Origin: CAYJAZ01 sp964368455
Lineage (GTDB): Bacteria; Desulfobacterota; Desulfovibrionia; Desulfovibrionales; Desulfovibrionaceae
Direction: 5' to 3'
Length of the DNA stretch: 64,000 nt
Assembly (NCBI GenBank): GCA_964368455.1
Contig: CAYJAZ010000012.1
Span: 12,469 to 76,468, forward strand
A program made the position numbers and the translations under genes. Position 1 is the stretch's first letter, and every line of letters begins with the position of its first letter. This document shows positions 1-8,869 of this stretch, in pieces. The notes beneath the pieces were generated by a model. The model ran no database searches. It was not told the origin of the DNA and saw only the letters and a program-made list of their open reading frames with translations.

Positions 1-1
1 A

Positions 2-280
2 GAAAATAATAATGCCATTAATGTAGCTTTTGCATTAAAGAATTTAAATAATGTGAAACACAGAGGCGTAATTTCCTTTGCAATTCTTCAAGCAGACGGC
101 ACAAGAACTGAAATAGCACAACCACAAGGCACATACAGCTTTAGAATGCGTGTAGATAAGAAGTATACTCTTCCTATTACTGCCCAAAACAAAGATTTAT
201 ATGACAAAGCTTTTGCCATTATCGTTGATATAAAAGATGGAAATGGGGCAATAATTCTTTCTAAACCTTATAAACTCTAG
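2..280 (+). CDS. C-terminal part of an unknown protein (5' end outside window)
   Basis: The reading frame is open from the left edge, with no stop in frame, and ends at TAA 278-280, so the gene starts upstream of the window. A GTG at 53 lies in frame but has no ribosome binding site, so I do not take it as the start. The visible 92 residues look like a beta-rich domain (alternating hydrophobic strands such as VISFAILQ and TYSFRMRV). I do not recognise the family. The next gene begins 13 nt downstream on the same strand, so the two are probably co-transcribed. Function is unknown. Confidence 0.6.
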   Translation, partial: ENNNAINVAFALKNLNNVKHRGVISFAILQADGTRTEIAQPQGTYSFRMRVDKKYTLPITAQNKDLYDKAFAIIVDIKDGNGAIILSKPYKL

Positions 281-292
281 TAAGGCTTTTCT

Positions 293-1609
293 ATGAATAC
301 ACAAAATTCAAATTCGCAAGATCCAGCTCCAGCCGTTATTGGCAAAAAACCATCTAATACATTGGCAAAGCTTGTTGGCGTTTTGATGCTTGTGGCCGTA
401 GCAGGTGGTGGGTATTATTATTATCAAATGCAAGATAAAGAAAAAATGCGAGAAGAACTTCTTGAAACTTCTGAATTGATTGGTAATAATGAAAATCAAA
501 CTCAAGAAAAGCAAGAAGAAGGCTTTTATGACAATGCACTTGATGATGCAAGTACAAAGATAGGCCAAGAAAAATCTGCTTCACAAAGTCAACAATCTTC
601 ACAAACAAAAAGTGCAGCTTCACAAGATGGAGATGTTTTGAATGCTGGCGAAGAAGAAATTGATCAATACCTTGGCTTTAAAATAGTCACAGAAGCAGAT
701 CCTGAAGCTCAAGCTCAAAAAGATGAAGCAGATAGACAAAAAGCTTTAGCATCTTTTGAAAGTGAAATATTAGCTGAAGACGGCTCAGCACAAATGACTC
801 CTTCTGATGCAAATCAAGCTGATGGAAATTCTGAAAATAGTATCACAGCACAAAGTTATGACAAAGTCATTTCTGCTCGTTTTGTAGACGGTTTTGCCCA
901 ATATCTTGTTGAAAACTATACAACATTAAGTAAATCTTCACCTTTAAATGTGAATACTTTTTATGGTTCGCATCTAAAAGATCTTCCTCAGTCTGCGGGT
1001 ATTTCTCAATCAAGAGAATTTATTATGAATTATCTTTATAAAGCTGAAACTTTATCAAGACTTTATACAGATTATGAAGATCAATTTTTAGCGGCTTATA
1101 AAAAATACGCACTTTCGCCTTTAAATAATGGTTCGAAATACACTGAAGCACAAGTGAAAAGAATGAATGCGTTTTATGCTAATTATGCTGGTTCTTTAGC
1201 ACAAGCCTTGCTTGCTATTTCTTCTATGGCTAATTTTGATGAGCAATTAGCACATGTGTATACAGCCGAGCAAGAATTGAAAGCTGTGAAAGATGCATTT
1301 GCAAAAACTCAAGTTGAATTTGATGAAGCAAGATACGCAAAAAATTCTACTAAGAAATTGAGCCAAGACTTAAAAGATTATGCAGCACAAATCCAAAAAG
1401 CAAGCACTGCACTTAAATCTAAAGAACAAGATCTTGTGAGCAAGATTATGCAAGGAAATAATGTTTCCTTATCTACTCAAGATTTAGTTTATGTTTCTAA
1501 ATGGTTATCAAGAAGAAAGGCACAAATTGCAAACACAGCTGCATGGCAAGCAACAAATAGAGAATTAGCTGGAATTTTTTCCAATATTTCTGTAAAACTC
1601 AAACAATAA
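293..1609 (+). CDS. Membrane-anchored coiled-coil protein of unknown function
   Basis: 438 residues. A short polar N-terminus is followed by one transmembrane helix (about residues 24-44), then a Glu/Gln/Ser-rich low-complexity linker (about 45-190). A mostly helical C-terminal part follows, with heptad-like stretches around residues 325-390. This suggests an inner-membrane anchor with a long periplasmic domain that may reach across the envelope. AAGG upstream of the ATG serves as ribosome binding site. It follows the partial gene by 13 nt and is probably in the same operon. I recognise no catalytic motif. The linker composition resembles pilus, secretion or cell-envelope accessory proteins, but this is only an impression. 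Confidence 0.75.
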   Translation: MNTQNSNSQDPAPAVIGKKPSNTLAKLVGVLMLVAVAGGGYYYYQMQDKEKMREELLETSELIGNNENQTQEKQEEGFYDNALDDASTKIGQEKSASQSQQSSQTKSAASQDGDVLNAGEEEIDQYLGFKIVTEADPEAQAQKDEADRQKALASFESEILAEDGSAQMTPSDANQADGNSENSITAQSYDKVISARFVDGFAQYLVENYTTLSKSSPLNVNTFYGSHLKDLPQSAGISQSREFIMNYLYKAETLSRLYTDYEDQFLAAYKKYALSPLNNGSKYTEAQVKRMNAFYANYAGSLAQALLAISSMANFDEQLAHVYTAEQELKAVKDAFAKTQVEFDEARYAKNSTKKLSQDLKDYAAQIQKASTALKSKEQDLVSKIMQGNNVSLSTQDLVYVSKWLSRRKAQIANTAAWQATNRELAGIFSNISVKLKQ

Positions 1610-1683
1610 TAAAATTAAAAAAACAAATAAAAACAATATCTTATTTGAGTTTTAAAAAAAATATTATTTTTTGAAAAAAACGC

Positions 1684-1712
1684 TTGACTTTTAGTCTTCA
1701 TTTGTCTATAAA
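1684..1712 (+). promoter_or_regulatory. Sigma-70 type promoter for tRNA-Val
   Basis: TTGACT (1684-1689), a 17-bp spacer and TATAAA (1707-1712). The predicted transcription start lies just before the tRNA 5' end at 1722. It is one of the clearest promoters in the window and defines the local consensus. Confidence 0.75.
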
Positions 1713-1721
1713 AAACAAGTC

Positions 1722-1797
1722 GGAAGCTTAGCTCAATTGGTAGAGCGCTGCCCTTACAAGGCAGATGTTACAGGTTCAAGTCCTGTAGTTTCCACCA
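1722..1797 (+). tRNA. tRNA-Val (anticodon UAC)
   Basis: A full cloverleaf can be folded. The acceptor stem GGAAGCT pairs with AGTTTCC, the T-loop contains GTTCAAG, and the anticodon loop CTTACAA gives anticodon TAC, reading GUA-type valine codons. The discriminator A and the CCA end (1795-1797) are encoded. It has its own promoter and terminator, so it is a single-gene transcription unit. Confidence 0.95.
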
Positions 1798-1811
1798 CTA
1801 AAAAATATAAA

Positions 1812-1839
1812 CCCTCTTTGGTCTCAAAGAGGGTTTTTT
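1812..1839 (+). terminator. Rho-independent terminator of tRNA-Val
   Basis: The stem CCCTCTTTG / CAAAGAGGG (9 bp) has a GTCT loop and is followed by six T. It begins 14 nt after the tRNA. Confidence 0.9.
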
Positions 1840-1900
1840 CGTTTTTAATCATTTATATAAATTGATGTAAACTACATCAAAGGCCAACAAAGCCTGTCTG

Positions 1901-2032
1901 TCAGCAAGGGCCTACATCTTCGGCTAATGTATCCTCATACATAGGTATGGGCTTTGCTTCTTGATGTTTCGGCGCACACGCTGTGATAAACGATAGTGAA
2001 GCTATTAACATCAGTAAAAGTATTTTATTCAT
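1901..2032 (-). CDS. Small 43-residue lipoprotein, unknown function
   Basis: Start ATG at 2032-2030 is preceded by a strong AAAGGAGAA ribosome binding site; stop TGA at 1903-1901. The N-terminus MNKILLLMLIASLSF is a typical lipoprotein signal followed by the lipobox I-T-A-C, so the acylated cysteine would be residue 19. The mature peptide is only 25 residues and ends in Gly-Pro-Cys. Such tiny lipoproteins resemble the entericidin or LPS-assembly type of small outer-membrane lipoproteins, but I see no family match. It lies between the tRNA-Val terminator and the LysR gene and reads away from the LysR gene. Easily missed because of its length. Confidence 0.7.
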   Translation of the reverse strand: MNKILLLMLIASLSFITACAPKHQEAKPIPMYEDTLAEDVGPC

Positions 2033-2379
2033 TAAAGTTCTCCTTTTCCTTTTGCCAAGTATCTATCATATTAAAAGTTAAGATCTAAAGGCTTAAAGTC
2101 AAGAAGAACTATGTGAAAAATACCACTAGTTCATTGATAATATTAATAGTGTATTAATAGGCAGATAGGAGATGAACCTATTTAAAAGTCAATAATATAA
2201 ATATATTGTCTTATGTTGCATTTTTTTTTATTTTATGTCATACTAATTTTTTTGATAGAGATAATCAAAAAAATGGTTTTAAGATAAAAGATATAGATTT
2301 TTACCAGTTGGGTGGATAATTTCTGATCTTTTGAGACGATAAACAATGAGCTTTTTGCTCTTGTTTTGAGGAGTTTAGT
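2033..2379. other. Intergenic region between the small lipoprotein and LysR genes
   Basis: 347 bp, AT-rich, between divergent genes, so it should hold promoters for both. Two copies of the self-complementary octamer TATTAATA (2141-2148 and 2152-2159) lie 11 bp apart, about one helical turn. They could bind a regulator such as the adjacent LysR protein, though they are some 220 bp from its start. I see no RNA gene or further ORF. Confidence 0.4.
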
Positions 2380-3288
2380 ATGGGAATGAGCGAAGAATTT
2401 AATGGCGATTTTTTGCAATGGTTAAGAGGTTTTTATTACGTTGTCCAGACAGGTTCTTTTTCTCGAGCTGGCGAAGTAATGAATAGAAAGCAAAGTTCTA
2501 TCACATATCAAGTGAAGAAATTAGAAGACACTTTAGGCGTAAGTTTATTACACAGAAAATCAAATCCTTTGAGACTCACACCAGAAGGAGCACAACTTTA
2601 CCCTATAGCTATGAAGATTTTTTCTTTATTGCAACAAATCAGAACAGAAATAGCTCATAACGATGAACTGCACGGACAAATTAGTATTATAGCTTCTTAT
2701 GGTATTGCGGCTCACTATTTGCCACCAAAGATCAAAGAATACCGTAAATTATATCCAAACATAGAAATAGACGTATTACCTGAAAGGGCAGCCTTTATAC
2801 AACAAGCTTATGTGGCTGAAAAAAGTAACTTTGTTATTACTCAACAAGACTTACTCCCACCAGACGCACTTTTCTTCCCTATTTTCTCTACAAACCTTTC
2901 GCTTGTGACACCTAAGAATTGGCCAAACCCACCTTCAAATCCAGTCACACTTGAATATATTGCTTCACAACCTATTATAGGCCTTGTTCGTGAACAACCG
3001 CTCGACTATTGCGTTATGACAGAACTTCGCAAAAGACATCTTTCTATCAAAGTAGAGCAATACACAGGCTTCTTCCTCACAGTTTTACAATATGTTTCAC
3101 TTGGATTAGGTATTTCTATTGTGGATCAAATTCAAGCGGAAACACCAGGCTTTGATATTGAATGCCATTCATTATCTCATCTATTCCCGCCGCGTGTTTA
3201 TGGCGTTGCTTATAGACCGCATCAATACATTCCACCGCATGTACGTAGCTTTATGAGCTTCTTACATGAGTCTTTCATAGATAAATAG
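2380..3288 (+). CDS. LysR-family transcriptional regulator
   Basis: 302 residues, the usual LysR length. The N-terminal winged helix-turn-helix (about residues 12-71) carries the family pattern: aromatic-rich helix, GSFSRAGEVMNRKQSSITYQ and the wing GVSLLHR. It is followed by a periplasmic-binding-protein-like effector domain (about 95-295). The start ATG follows GAGGAG with 7-8 nt spacing; a second in-frame ATG two codons on is possible. No obvious target gene is adjacent: upstream is a divergent small lipoprotein, downstream the convergent cysS. The ligand cannot be read from sequence. It is most likely autoregulated and acting on genes elsewhere. Confidence 0.9.
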   Translation: MGMSEEFNGDFLQWLRGFYYVVQTGSFSRAGEVMNRKQSSITYQVKKLEDTLGVSLLHRKSNPLRLTPEGAQLYPIAMKIFSLLQQIRTEIAHNDELHGQISIIASYGIAAHYLPPKIKEYRKLYPNIEIDVLPERAAFIQQAYVAEKSNFVITQQDLLPPDALFFPIFSTNLSLVTPKNWPNPPSNPVTLEYIASQPIIGLVREQPLDYCVMTELRKRHLSIKVEQYTGFFLTVLQYVSLGLGISIVDQIQAETPGFDIECHSLSHLFPPRVYGVAYRPHQYIPPHVRSFMSFLHESFIDK

Positions 3289-3358
3289 GCAAATAGATAA
3301 ATAGTCAAATAGACTAAAAAATCAAATAAAATTTTTTATAAAAATTTGAAAAAAATGA

Positions 3359-3396
3359 AAAAAACCTCCCCTTTAGAAATAAAGAGGAGGTTTTTT
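3359..3396. terminator. Bidirectional terminator between the LysR gene and cysS
   Basis: The outer stem AAAACCTCC / GGAGGTTTT continues through an inner CTTT/AAAG pairing, with an A-run on one side and a T-run on the other. It can therefore terminate both convergent units. Confidence 0.8.
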
Positions 3397-3458
3397 GTAT
3401 TTAAGGAATTGAGAGTAGGTAAAGCTTAATTGATAAAGTGTATAAGAATGAATTTAGC

Positions 3459-4916
3459 CTAATCTAAATACCAAGCTTGCCCTTGAGCAGTATCTTTAAT
3501 ATTAACATGCATAGCAAGAAGAGTATCTCTTATTTCATCTGATTTAGCATAGTCTTTATCAGCTCTTGCTTGTTTTCTTTGTTCAAGTAATTCTTCTACT
3601 TTTGCTACGTCAATATTTAATCTTTTTGCATGCGAAAGTTTTAATTTTTCTAAAAACTCATGAGCGTCAGAATTGATAATACCTAGAATACTTGTCCAGT
3701 CTTGAGTAAATTCTAAAAAGTCTTTCAAGAGTTTTTCAGCTTCTGGTGCTGAAACAAGATTCTTTGTTTCAATAACTCTATTGAGTAGGCGAGTAGCTGA
3801 GAATATATGGCCTATCGCGGCTGCTGTATTGAAATCATCATACATAGCTGCAAAGAAAGATTGTTTAATAGCAGCGTATTCTGAATAGATGCTATCGTCC
3901 CAAGTTTTACTTTTCTTTTTAAGATTTGGTAAAGTTTGTTCTGTTAAAGCAATACATTCATAGATTTTCTTTAAGGATTTTTCAGCTTCGTCTAAAGCAT
4001 CAAAAGAAAAATCAATTGGACTTCTATAATGCTTTGTGAGCAAGAAAAAGCGTAGGCATTCAGGAAGACGATTTTCTAAAATATCTCTAATGGTTTTAAA
4101 ATTGTTTAAACTTTTAGACATTTTTTCAGAATTAATCTGCACAAAGCCGTTATGCATCCAATAATTAGCAAAAGTATGGCCTAGAGCTGCTTCTGATTGT
4201 GCTATTTCGTTTTCATGATGTGGGAAGATTAAATCTTGTCCGCCACCATGTATATCAAGTGGTAATTCTAAATTTCTTTCGCTCATAGCAGAACATTCAA
4301 TATGCCAACCAGGACGCCCTTTGCCCCAAGGAGATTCCCAATAAGGTTCATTTGCTTTAGCTGCTTTCCAAAGAACAAAGTCAAATGGATTTTCTTTGTT
4401 TTCATCCACTTCAACTCTTGCTCCAGCTTGCATATCTTCTAAAGTTCTGCCAGACAATTTGCCGTATTCTTTAAAAGAATTCACCCTAAAGTTGACATCG
4501 CCAGTATTTGTAGGATAGGCATGGCCTTTTGCTATAAGTCTTTCAATAATATCAATCATTTCAGGAATATATTCAGTTGCTTTTGGTTCAATATCTGCTC
4601 TTTGAACATAGAGAGCGTCCATATCTTCATGGAAAGCCTTGATATATTTTTCTGCAATTTCTTCAGAACTTACATTTTCTTGATTTGCTCTATTGATGAT
4701 TTTATCGTCTATGTCAGTGAAATTACGAACAAATGTGACATTGTAATTCAAAAAACGTAAAAAACGTGAAATCACATCAAAGACAACAGAAGAGCGAGCA
4801 TGCCCAATATGTGAATAATCATAAGCAGTTATACCACAAGCATACATGCTTACAGCACCAGGTTTATGTGTTTTGAATTCTTCTTTTTTTCTTGTTATTG
4901 TATTATAAACTTGCAT
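3459..4916 (-). CDS. cysS: Cysteinyl-tRNA synthetase
   Basis: 485 residues, class I aminoacyl-tRNA synthetase that charges tRNA-Cys in the cytoplasm. Visible hallmarks are HIGH at 36-39, KMSKS at 265-269, and the zinc ligands that recognise cysteine: C27, C208, H233 and E237 (in FPHHENE). The C-terminal helical anticodon-binding part is complete. The start follows an AGGG ribosome binding site, 8 nt after the gltX stop. It is the last gene of the MATE-DUF2156-gltX-cysS operon; pairing of gltX with cysS is common in bacteria. The bidirectional hairpin at 3359-3396 should terminate it. Confidence 0.97.
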   Translation of the reverse strand: MQVYNTITRKKEEFKTHKPGAVSMYACGITAYDYSHIGHARSSVVFDVISRFLRFLNYNVTFVRNFTDIDDKIINRANQENVSSEEIAEKYIKAFHEDMDALYVQRADIEPKATEYIPEMIDIIERLIAKGHAYPTNTGDVNFRVNSFKEYGKLSGRTLEDMQAGARVEVDENKENPFDFVLWKAAKANEPYWESPWGKGRPGWHIECSAMSERNLELPLDIHGGGQDLIFPHHENEIAQSEAALGHTFANYWMHNGFVQINSEKMSKSLNNFKTIRDILENRLPECLRFFLLTKHYRSPIDFSFDALDEAEKSLKKIYECIALTEQTLPNLKKKSKTWDDSIYSEYAAIKQSFFAAMYDDFNTAAAIGHIFSATRLLNRVIETKNLVSAPEAEKLLKDFLEFTQDWTSILGIINSDAHEFLEKLKLSHAKRLNIDVAKVEELLEQRKQARADKDYAKSDEIRDTLLAMHVNIKDTAQGQAWYLD

Positions 4917-4924
4917 TTTGAACC

Positions 4925-6343
4925 CTATATATTGTAATTAATTGCTGTATTTATGCGAGTAAGAACTTTTTCTTTGCCAACAATAGAAGCAATAAGAGCA
5001 AGTGATGGGCCACTTGTCTGACCTGTTAAAGCACAACGCAAAGCAGGGCCGATATTTTTGAATTTAAGATTATTTTCTTCCACAAAGGAATGTATCACTT
5101 TGTCTAATTCTTCTGCATCAAAAACAGTGGCCGCAGAAAACTTCTCTGCAATCTTCGTGAGAAGTGCTTTGCTTTCTTCATTTAAAGATTTTAATGCTTT
5201 TTCTTCGTATTGCAAGCTTTCAGTATTGAGAACATTTTGAGCAAAATTTTGAATTTGTTCTGAAAGTTGTGCTAAATTTGCAGCTTTTTCTTTGAATAAT
5301 GGGAGCAATTGAGTAGAATATGGTGAAATTTCTGTAGAACAAGAATTGTGATAGGCTTGTAAAAATTCTATAAGTTCTGCTTCTGTGCATTGTTTAATAT
5401 AGTGTGAATTGAGCCATTCAAGTTTTGCTGGATCTATTCTTGATGGCGATGCATTTAAGCTTGTCCCATCAAAAATTGAAATTAAATCTTTGAGAGTGAA
5501 TATTTCATTATCGCCATTAGACCAACCTAAGCGGACAAGATAATTCACTAAAGCTTGTGGAAGAAGGCCGTCTTGTTGGTATTCAATAACAGCTCTGGCG
5601 CCATTTCTTTTAGAAAGTTTTTGGCCATCTGGGCCTAAAATCATTGGAACATGTCCAAAAATAGGTTCTTCCCAGCCCATAGCTTTATATATTAAAATTT
5701 GCTTTGGTGTATTTGAAACGTGATCATCGCCGCGTAAAGCATGAGAAATTTCCATGTCGTGATCGTCTACTACAACAGCTAAATTGTAAGTTGGCATATT
5801 GCCGCTATTTTCAGGACGACGTATAATCATATCGTCTAATTCATCGATATTTGTAACAATTTTACCTTTAACCATATCATCAAATACAACAGCACCTTCG
5901 CTAGGTAATTTTAAGCGAACAACAGCGTCGGCAGAATGAGCGAGATTTAGATTTCTGCATTTTCCATTGTAGCGTGGTTTTTCGCCTTTTGCTTTTGCTT
6001 CTTCACGCATTTGATCTACTTCTTCGCTTGTACAAGTGCAATAGTAGGCAGAGCCATTTTTTAATAAGGCTTCAACGACTTCATTGTATCTTTCTTGTCT
6101 TTTGCTTTGGTAGACAAGTTCTCGATCCCAATCAAGGCCAAGCCATTTCATTGAAGCAAGAATTGAATCTGTGTATTCTTGTTTTGATCTTTCTGTGTCT
6201 GTGTCTTCAATGCGTAAGACAAATTCACCCTTTAAATGCCTTGCTAAAAGCCAGGAAAAAATAGCTGTTCTTGCACCGCCTATATGGAGATGTCCTGTTG
6301 GGCTTGGGGCAAATCTTGTGACTACTTTTTTACTTGATGACAT
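4925..6343 (-). CDS. gltX: Glutamyl-tRNA synthetase
   Basis: 472 residues, class I synthetase. The HIGH-type motif is HLHIGG (18-23), within the Rossmann signature FAPSPTGHLHIGGART. The KMSKS-type motif is KLSKR (242-246). The zinc-binding loop of the E. coli-like type is present: C102, C104, Y125, C129. The single copy seen here cannot tell whether it is discriminating or also charges tRNA-Gln. Only 8 nt separate it from cysS downstream and from the DUF2156 gene upstream, so translation is probably coupled along the operon. Confidence 0.97.
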   Translation of the reverse strand: MSSSKKVVTRFAPSPTGHLHIGGARTAIFSWLLARHLKGEFVLRIEDTDTERSKQEYTDSILASMKWLGLDWDRELVYQSKRQERYNEVVEALLKNGSAYYCTCTSEEVDQMREEAKAKGEKPRYNGKCRNLNLAHSADAVVRLKLPSEGAVVFDDMVKGKIVTNIDELDDMIIRRPENSGNMPTYNLAVVVDDHDMEISHALRGDDHVSNTPKQILIYKAMGWEEPIFGHVPMILGPDGQKLSKRNGARAVIEYQQDGLLPQALVNYLVRLGWSNGDNEIFTLKDLISIFDGTSLNASPSRIDPAKLEWLNSHYIKQCTEAELIEFLQAYHNSCSTEISPYSTQLLPLFKEKAANLAQLSEQIQNFAQNVLNTESLQYEEKALKSLNEESKALLTKIAEKFSAATVFDAEELDKVIHSFVEENNLKFKNIGPALRCALTGQTSGPSLALIASIVGKEKVLTRINTAINYNI

Positions 6344-6351
6344 ATTTAATC

Positions 6352-7236
6352 CTATGAATGTGGTTTTATGCTTACAGTGAATTTTCTAAGAAAATCAACC
6401 GGATAATAGCTGTGTTTTGCTTGTCTTAAACCTTGCAGGCCTAAGTCTTGTTCTCTATTGATTAAAACAAAATCATTCACAGTATTGAGAATGAAATTTT
6501 TGTTAATTACTTGATACACGCCAAGATAGTTTGCATCTGCTTTTTCAAAATGCACTACAAAAGTCTTGTCGTCAAGTTTTTCTCCTAGGGTAAAGGCGAT
6601 GAGTTTGGAATTATCGAAAAGAGCTCCGCCACGAAGAGAAGGGAATTTTTCAATATTTTCAAATAAATACTTAGTTCCTACAAATTCAGCAAAGAGAATT
6701 TCTTCGTATTTACAATCGTTTGCTTTACACCACTTTTCTTGTAAATCAAGAATTTGAGCTTTCATTTCATCTGAAAGGTTGTGGTCAAATTCTCTATAGT
6801 CTAATGTATAGGAATCGAGAAATTTATTTATATGATTTCTTTTCTTGCTGTATTTATTGCCTTTTAAATGGGCTAAATCCTCTCTATTGTAGAGATATTC
6901 ATCATTTGAAGGATCTTCTTCAACTATACAATTTTCTTTAAATTGAGAGGATAAAATATCTTTTAATCTTTCTGGAACTCTGTGTAGACTCATGCCTTTT
7001 TTAAGGCAGTCAATCTTAGTAAAGTCTATGGAATTCCAATCGCCTAATGGAGCATACTGTGTGTTTTCTTTGTTTTTAAGCCAAAGCAAATTATCCTTTT
7101 CAAGAAAAGAATAGTTGAAAAGATTATTCCATACAAGAAGATTAATAAAGGTGAAGTCAGCAGTTTTTTGCGGACAAGCATCAATATATTTAGTGAATAG
7201 TTCTCTGTCGTTATAAGAAAGTTCTTTATAGTTCAT
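6352..7236 (-). CDS. DUF2156 / phosphatidylglycerol lysyltransferase C-terminal-like protein
   Basis: 294 residues resembling the DUF2156 fold, a double-GNAT aminoacyl-transferase module related to the catalytic domain of MprF and to FemX-like enzymes. Supporting stretches are GNKYSKKRNHINKFL (about residues 126-140), AFTLGEKL (about 216-223) and HFEKADANYLGVYQVIN (about 230-246). Its place between an exporter and gltX suggests use of aminoacyl-tRNA as donor, which is inference. There is no membrane flippase domain, so it is not a full MprF. Soluble proteins of this kind are often annotated only as DUF2156. Start ATG 7236-7234 is 7 nt after the MATE stop. Confidence 0.75.
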   Translation of the reverse strand: MNYKELSYNDRELFTKYIDACPQKTADFTFINLLVWNNLFNYSFLEKDNLLWLKNKENTQYAPLGDWNSIDFTKIDCLKKGMSLHRVPERLKDILSSQFKENCIVEEDPSNDEYLYNREDLAHLKGNKYSKKRNHINKFLDSYTLDYREFDHNLSDEMKAQILDLQEKWCKANDCKYEEILFAEFVGTKYLFENIEKFPSLRGGALFDNSKLIAFTLGEKLDDKTFVVHFEKADANYLGVYQVINKNFILNTVNDFVLINREQDLGLQGLRQAKHSYYPVDFLRKFTVSIKPHS

Positions 7237-7243
7237 TTTTATC

Positions 7244-8632
7244 TCAAGCAGCGTTTTTACAATCTTTGTTCATAGCATGTTTATACCAAGGACGACGATA
7301 AAAGACATAGAGCATAGTAGAGCATTGGTATAAGGTTGAAATAAGCATAGCGAGATATACGCCTTTAGATCCCATGTCAAAAGAGTGTGCAAGTAAGTAG
7401 GCAAGTGGCAAGCGAATAAGCCATACACCGCTTGTGTTAAATATAAGCGAATAAATGGTAGCGCCTGCACCTGTCATTATACCAGATAATACCATTGTGC
7501 CAATTGTAAATGGGGTAGAGAAAATATTAAAGATAAGATACCATCTAATGTTATAGATAACTTTTTCATCTTGTGTGAAGAGTTCGGCTAATTCTTGGAT
7601 AAATGGTAACATGATAAAACCAACACTACTCATAAGCGTGACGCCAATAAAGCAAACTGTGATACCAATTTTCTTTGCTTCTTCTACCTTTCCAGCACCA
7701 AGTGAATGGCCAACTAAGATAGCGGCAGTTGCATTAAAAGCTACGGCAGGCATAAATAGAATAGATTCAATACGCATGCCAGCAGTAAGGCCAGCAAGAA
7801 CTGCAGTGCTGTCTTGCACAGAAGCGGCAACGCCAAAAAGCACAAGATAACCTGTTTGCCATAAAGCTTGTGTAGCAAGGGCAGGGAGTGCAACCTTCAT
7901 CAAATAAGGGCCAGCTTTTCTGATCCACTTAAAAGAAAGAATGAATAAGGACGTGAGGAGTTTTTCTTTTATCAATATAAGTAGAGATAAAAAAGCACCT
8001 GTAAAAACAGAAAAAACCGTCGTCCACGCAACTCCAGCAATGCCATAGGATTCAAAGCCAAAATAGCCAAGCCCAAAAGCTAAATCACCAAATAAATTAC
8101 AAAGACAAACAATAGAGCCAATCAATAATGGCCTTTTTACAAGTTTTGAAGCTCTAAAAAGCACATTAGAAACAAAATAAATATAATGAAAAGGCAGAGC
8201 AAGAAGCAGCAAATCCCAAAAATAAAGGGCTATTGGCTGTATGTCTGCGGGAATATTGAGAGTTGATAAAATAAATGAACCAAGCGAAAAACCAAGCAAA
8301 GAAAAAAGCAAGGCTAGAAAAAAAGCAATCAATAAAACAAGAAGTGTGTATCTTTTTGCTCGCATTGCTCTTTTTGAACCTAATGATTGCGAAATAACAG
8401 CCATAGCGCCAGAGCCTAAGCCCATAGCAAGAACCATAACAAAGGCTTGAATTTGGCCAATAACACCTATAGACGCTTGTGCTGGTGCAGAGATTTTACC
8501 CGCTACCCATGTGTCAGTAAGGCTGACAAAAAGCGTAGTGAACATGAGCAATACTTGAGGAATGACTAGAGATGAAATTTCTTTCCAGTCTATACTTTGT
8601 AAAAATGATTTAGTTTTTTCTCTTTTTGTCAT
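7244..8632 (-). CDS. MATE-family multidrug/toxin efflux protein
   Basis: 462 residues with about twelve hydrophobic segments in two related halves, as in MATE cation/drug antiporters. Typical features are the early SLTDTWVAGKIS segment, the GLGSGAMAVISQSLGS loop, and its second-half counterpart ATAAILVGHSLGAGK. The protein acts in the inner membrane, exporting compounds in exchange for sodium or protons; the substrate cannot be predicted. It is the first gene of the operon that continues into DUF2156, gltX and cysS. Linking export to two tRNA synthetases is unusual but may simply reflect a shared promoter. Confidence 0.93.
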   Translation of the reverse strand: MTKREKTKSFLQSIDWKEISSLVIPQVLLMFTTLFVSLTDTWVAGKISAPAQASIGVIGQIQAFVMVLAMGLGSGAMAVISQSLGSKRAMRAKRYTLLVLLIAFFLALLFSLLGFSLGSFILSTLNIPADIQPIALYFWDLLLLALPFHYIYFVSNVLFRASKLVKRPLLIGSIVCLCNLFGDLAFGLGYFGFESYGIAGVAWTTVFSVFTGAFLSLLILIKEKLLTSLFILSFKWIRKAGPYLMKVALPALATQALWQTGYLVLFGVAASVQDSTAVLAGLTAGMRIESILFMPAVAFNATAAILVGHSLGAGKVEEAKKIGITVCFIGVTLMSSVGFIMLPFIQELAELFTQDEKVIYNIRWYLIFNIFSTPFTIGTMVLSGIMTGAGATIYSLIFNTSGVWLIRLPLAYLLAHSFDMGSKGVYLAMLISTLYQCSTMLYVFYRRPWYKHAMNKDCKNAA

Positions 8633-8793
8633 TGTGTATTGTTCTGTTAGGGTGAGCTATTATTAAATATAAAATATGTATCAAGATATAATATACATTT
8701 TTCTCCTTGAAATAAAGTATATTTTAAAAATAAAAAAACATGTAAATACAAGAGATTATGTGATTTTGTAGAGAGGGTTGAAAAAAATAAAAT

Positions 8794-8822
8794 AAAAGCT
8801 CTCGTTTTTTGCGAGAGCTTTT
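8794..8822 (-). terminator. Terminator of the DASS transporter gene
   Basis: Perfect 11-bp stem AAAAGCTCTCG / CGAGAGCTTTT with a 7-nt loop. On the minus strand it is followed by a T-rich run, placing it about 45 nt after the stop of the upstream minus-strand gene. Confidence 0.85.
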
Positions 8823-8869
8823 GAAGGAAGTTTTCTTTATATAGACTAGAATGAATTTAGAAAGATAGC

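Noticed and set aside
1950..1990. Copy of the fliR-flanking hairpin motif in the small lipoprotein gene (CACAGCGTGTGCGCCGAAAC)
   Set aside because: Similarity to GTGCACAGCGTGCCGAAAC is partial, and here the bases encode the lipobox T-A-C-A-P-K, so coding constraint explains it.
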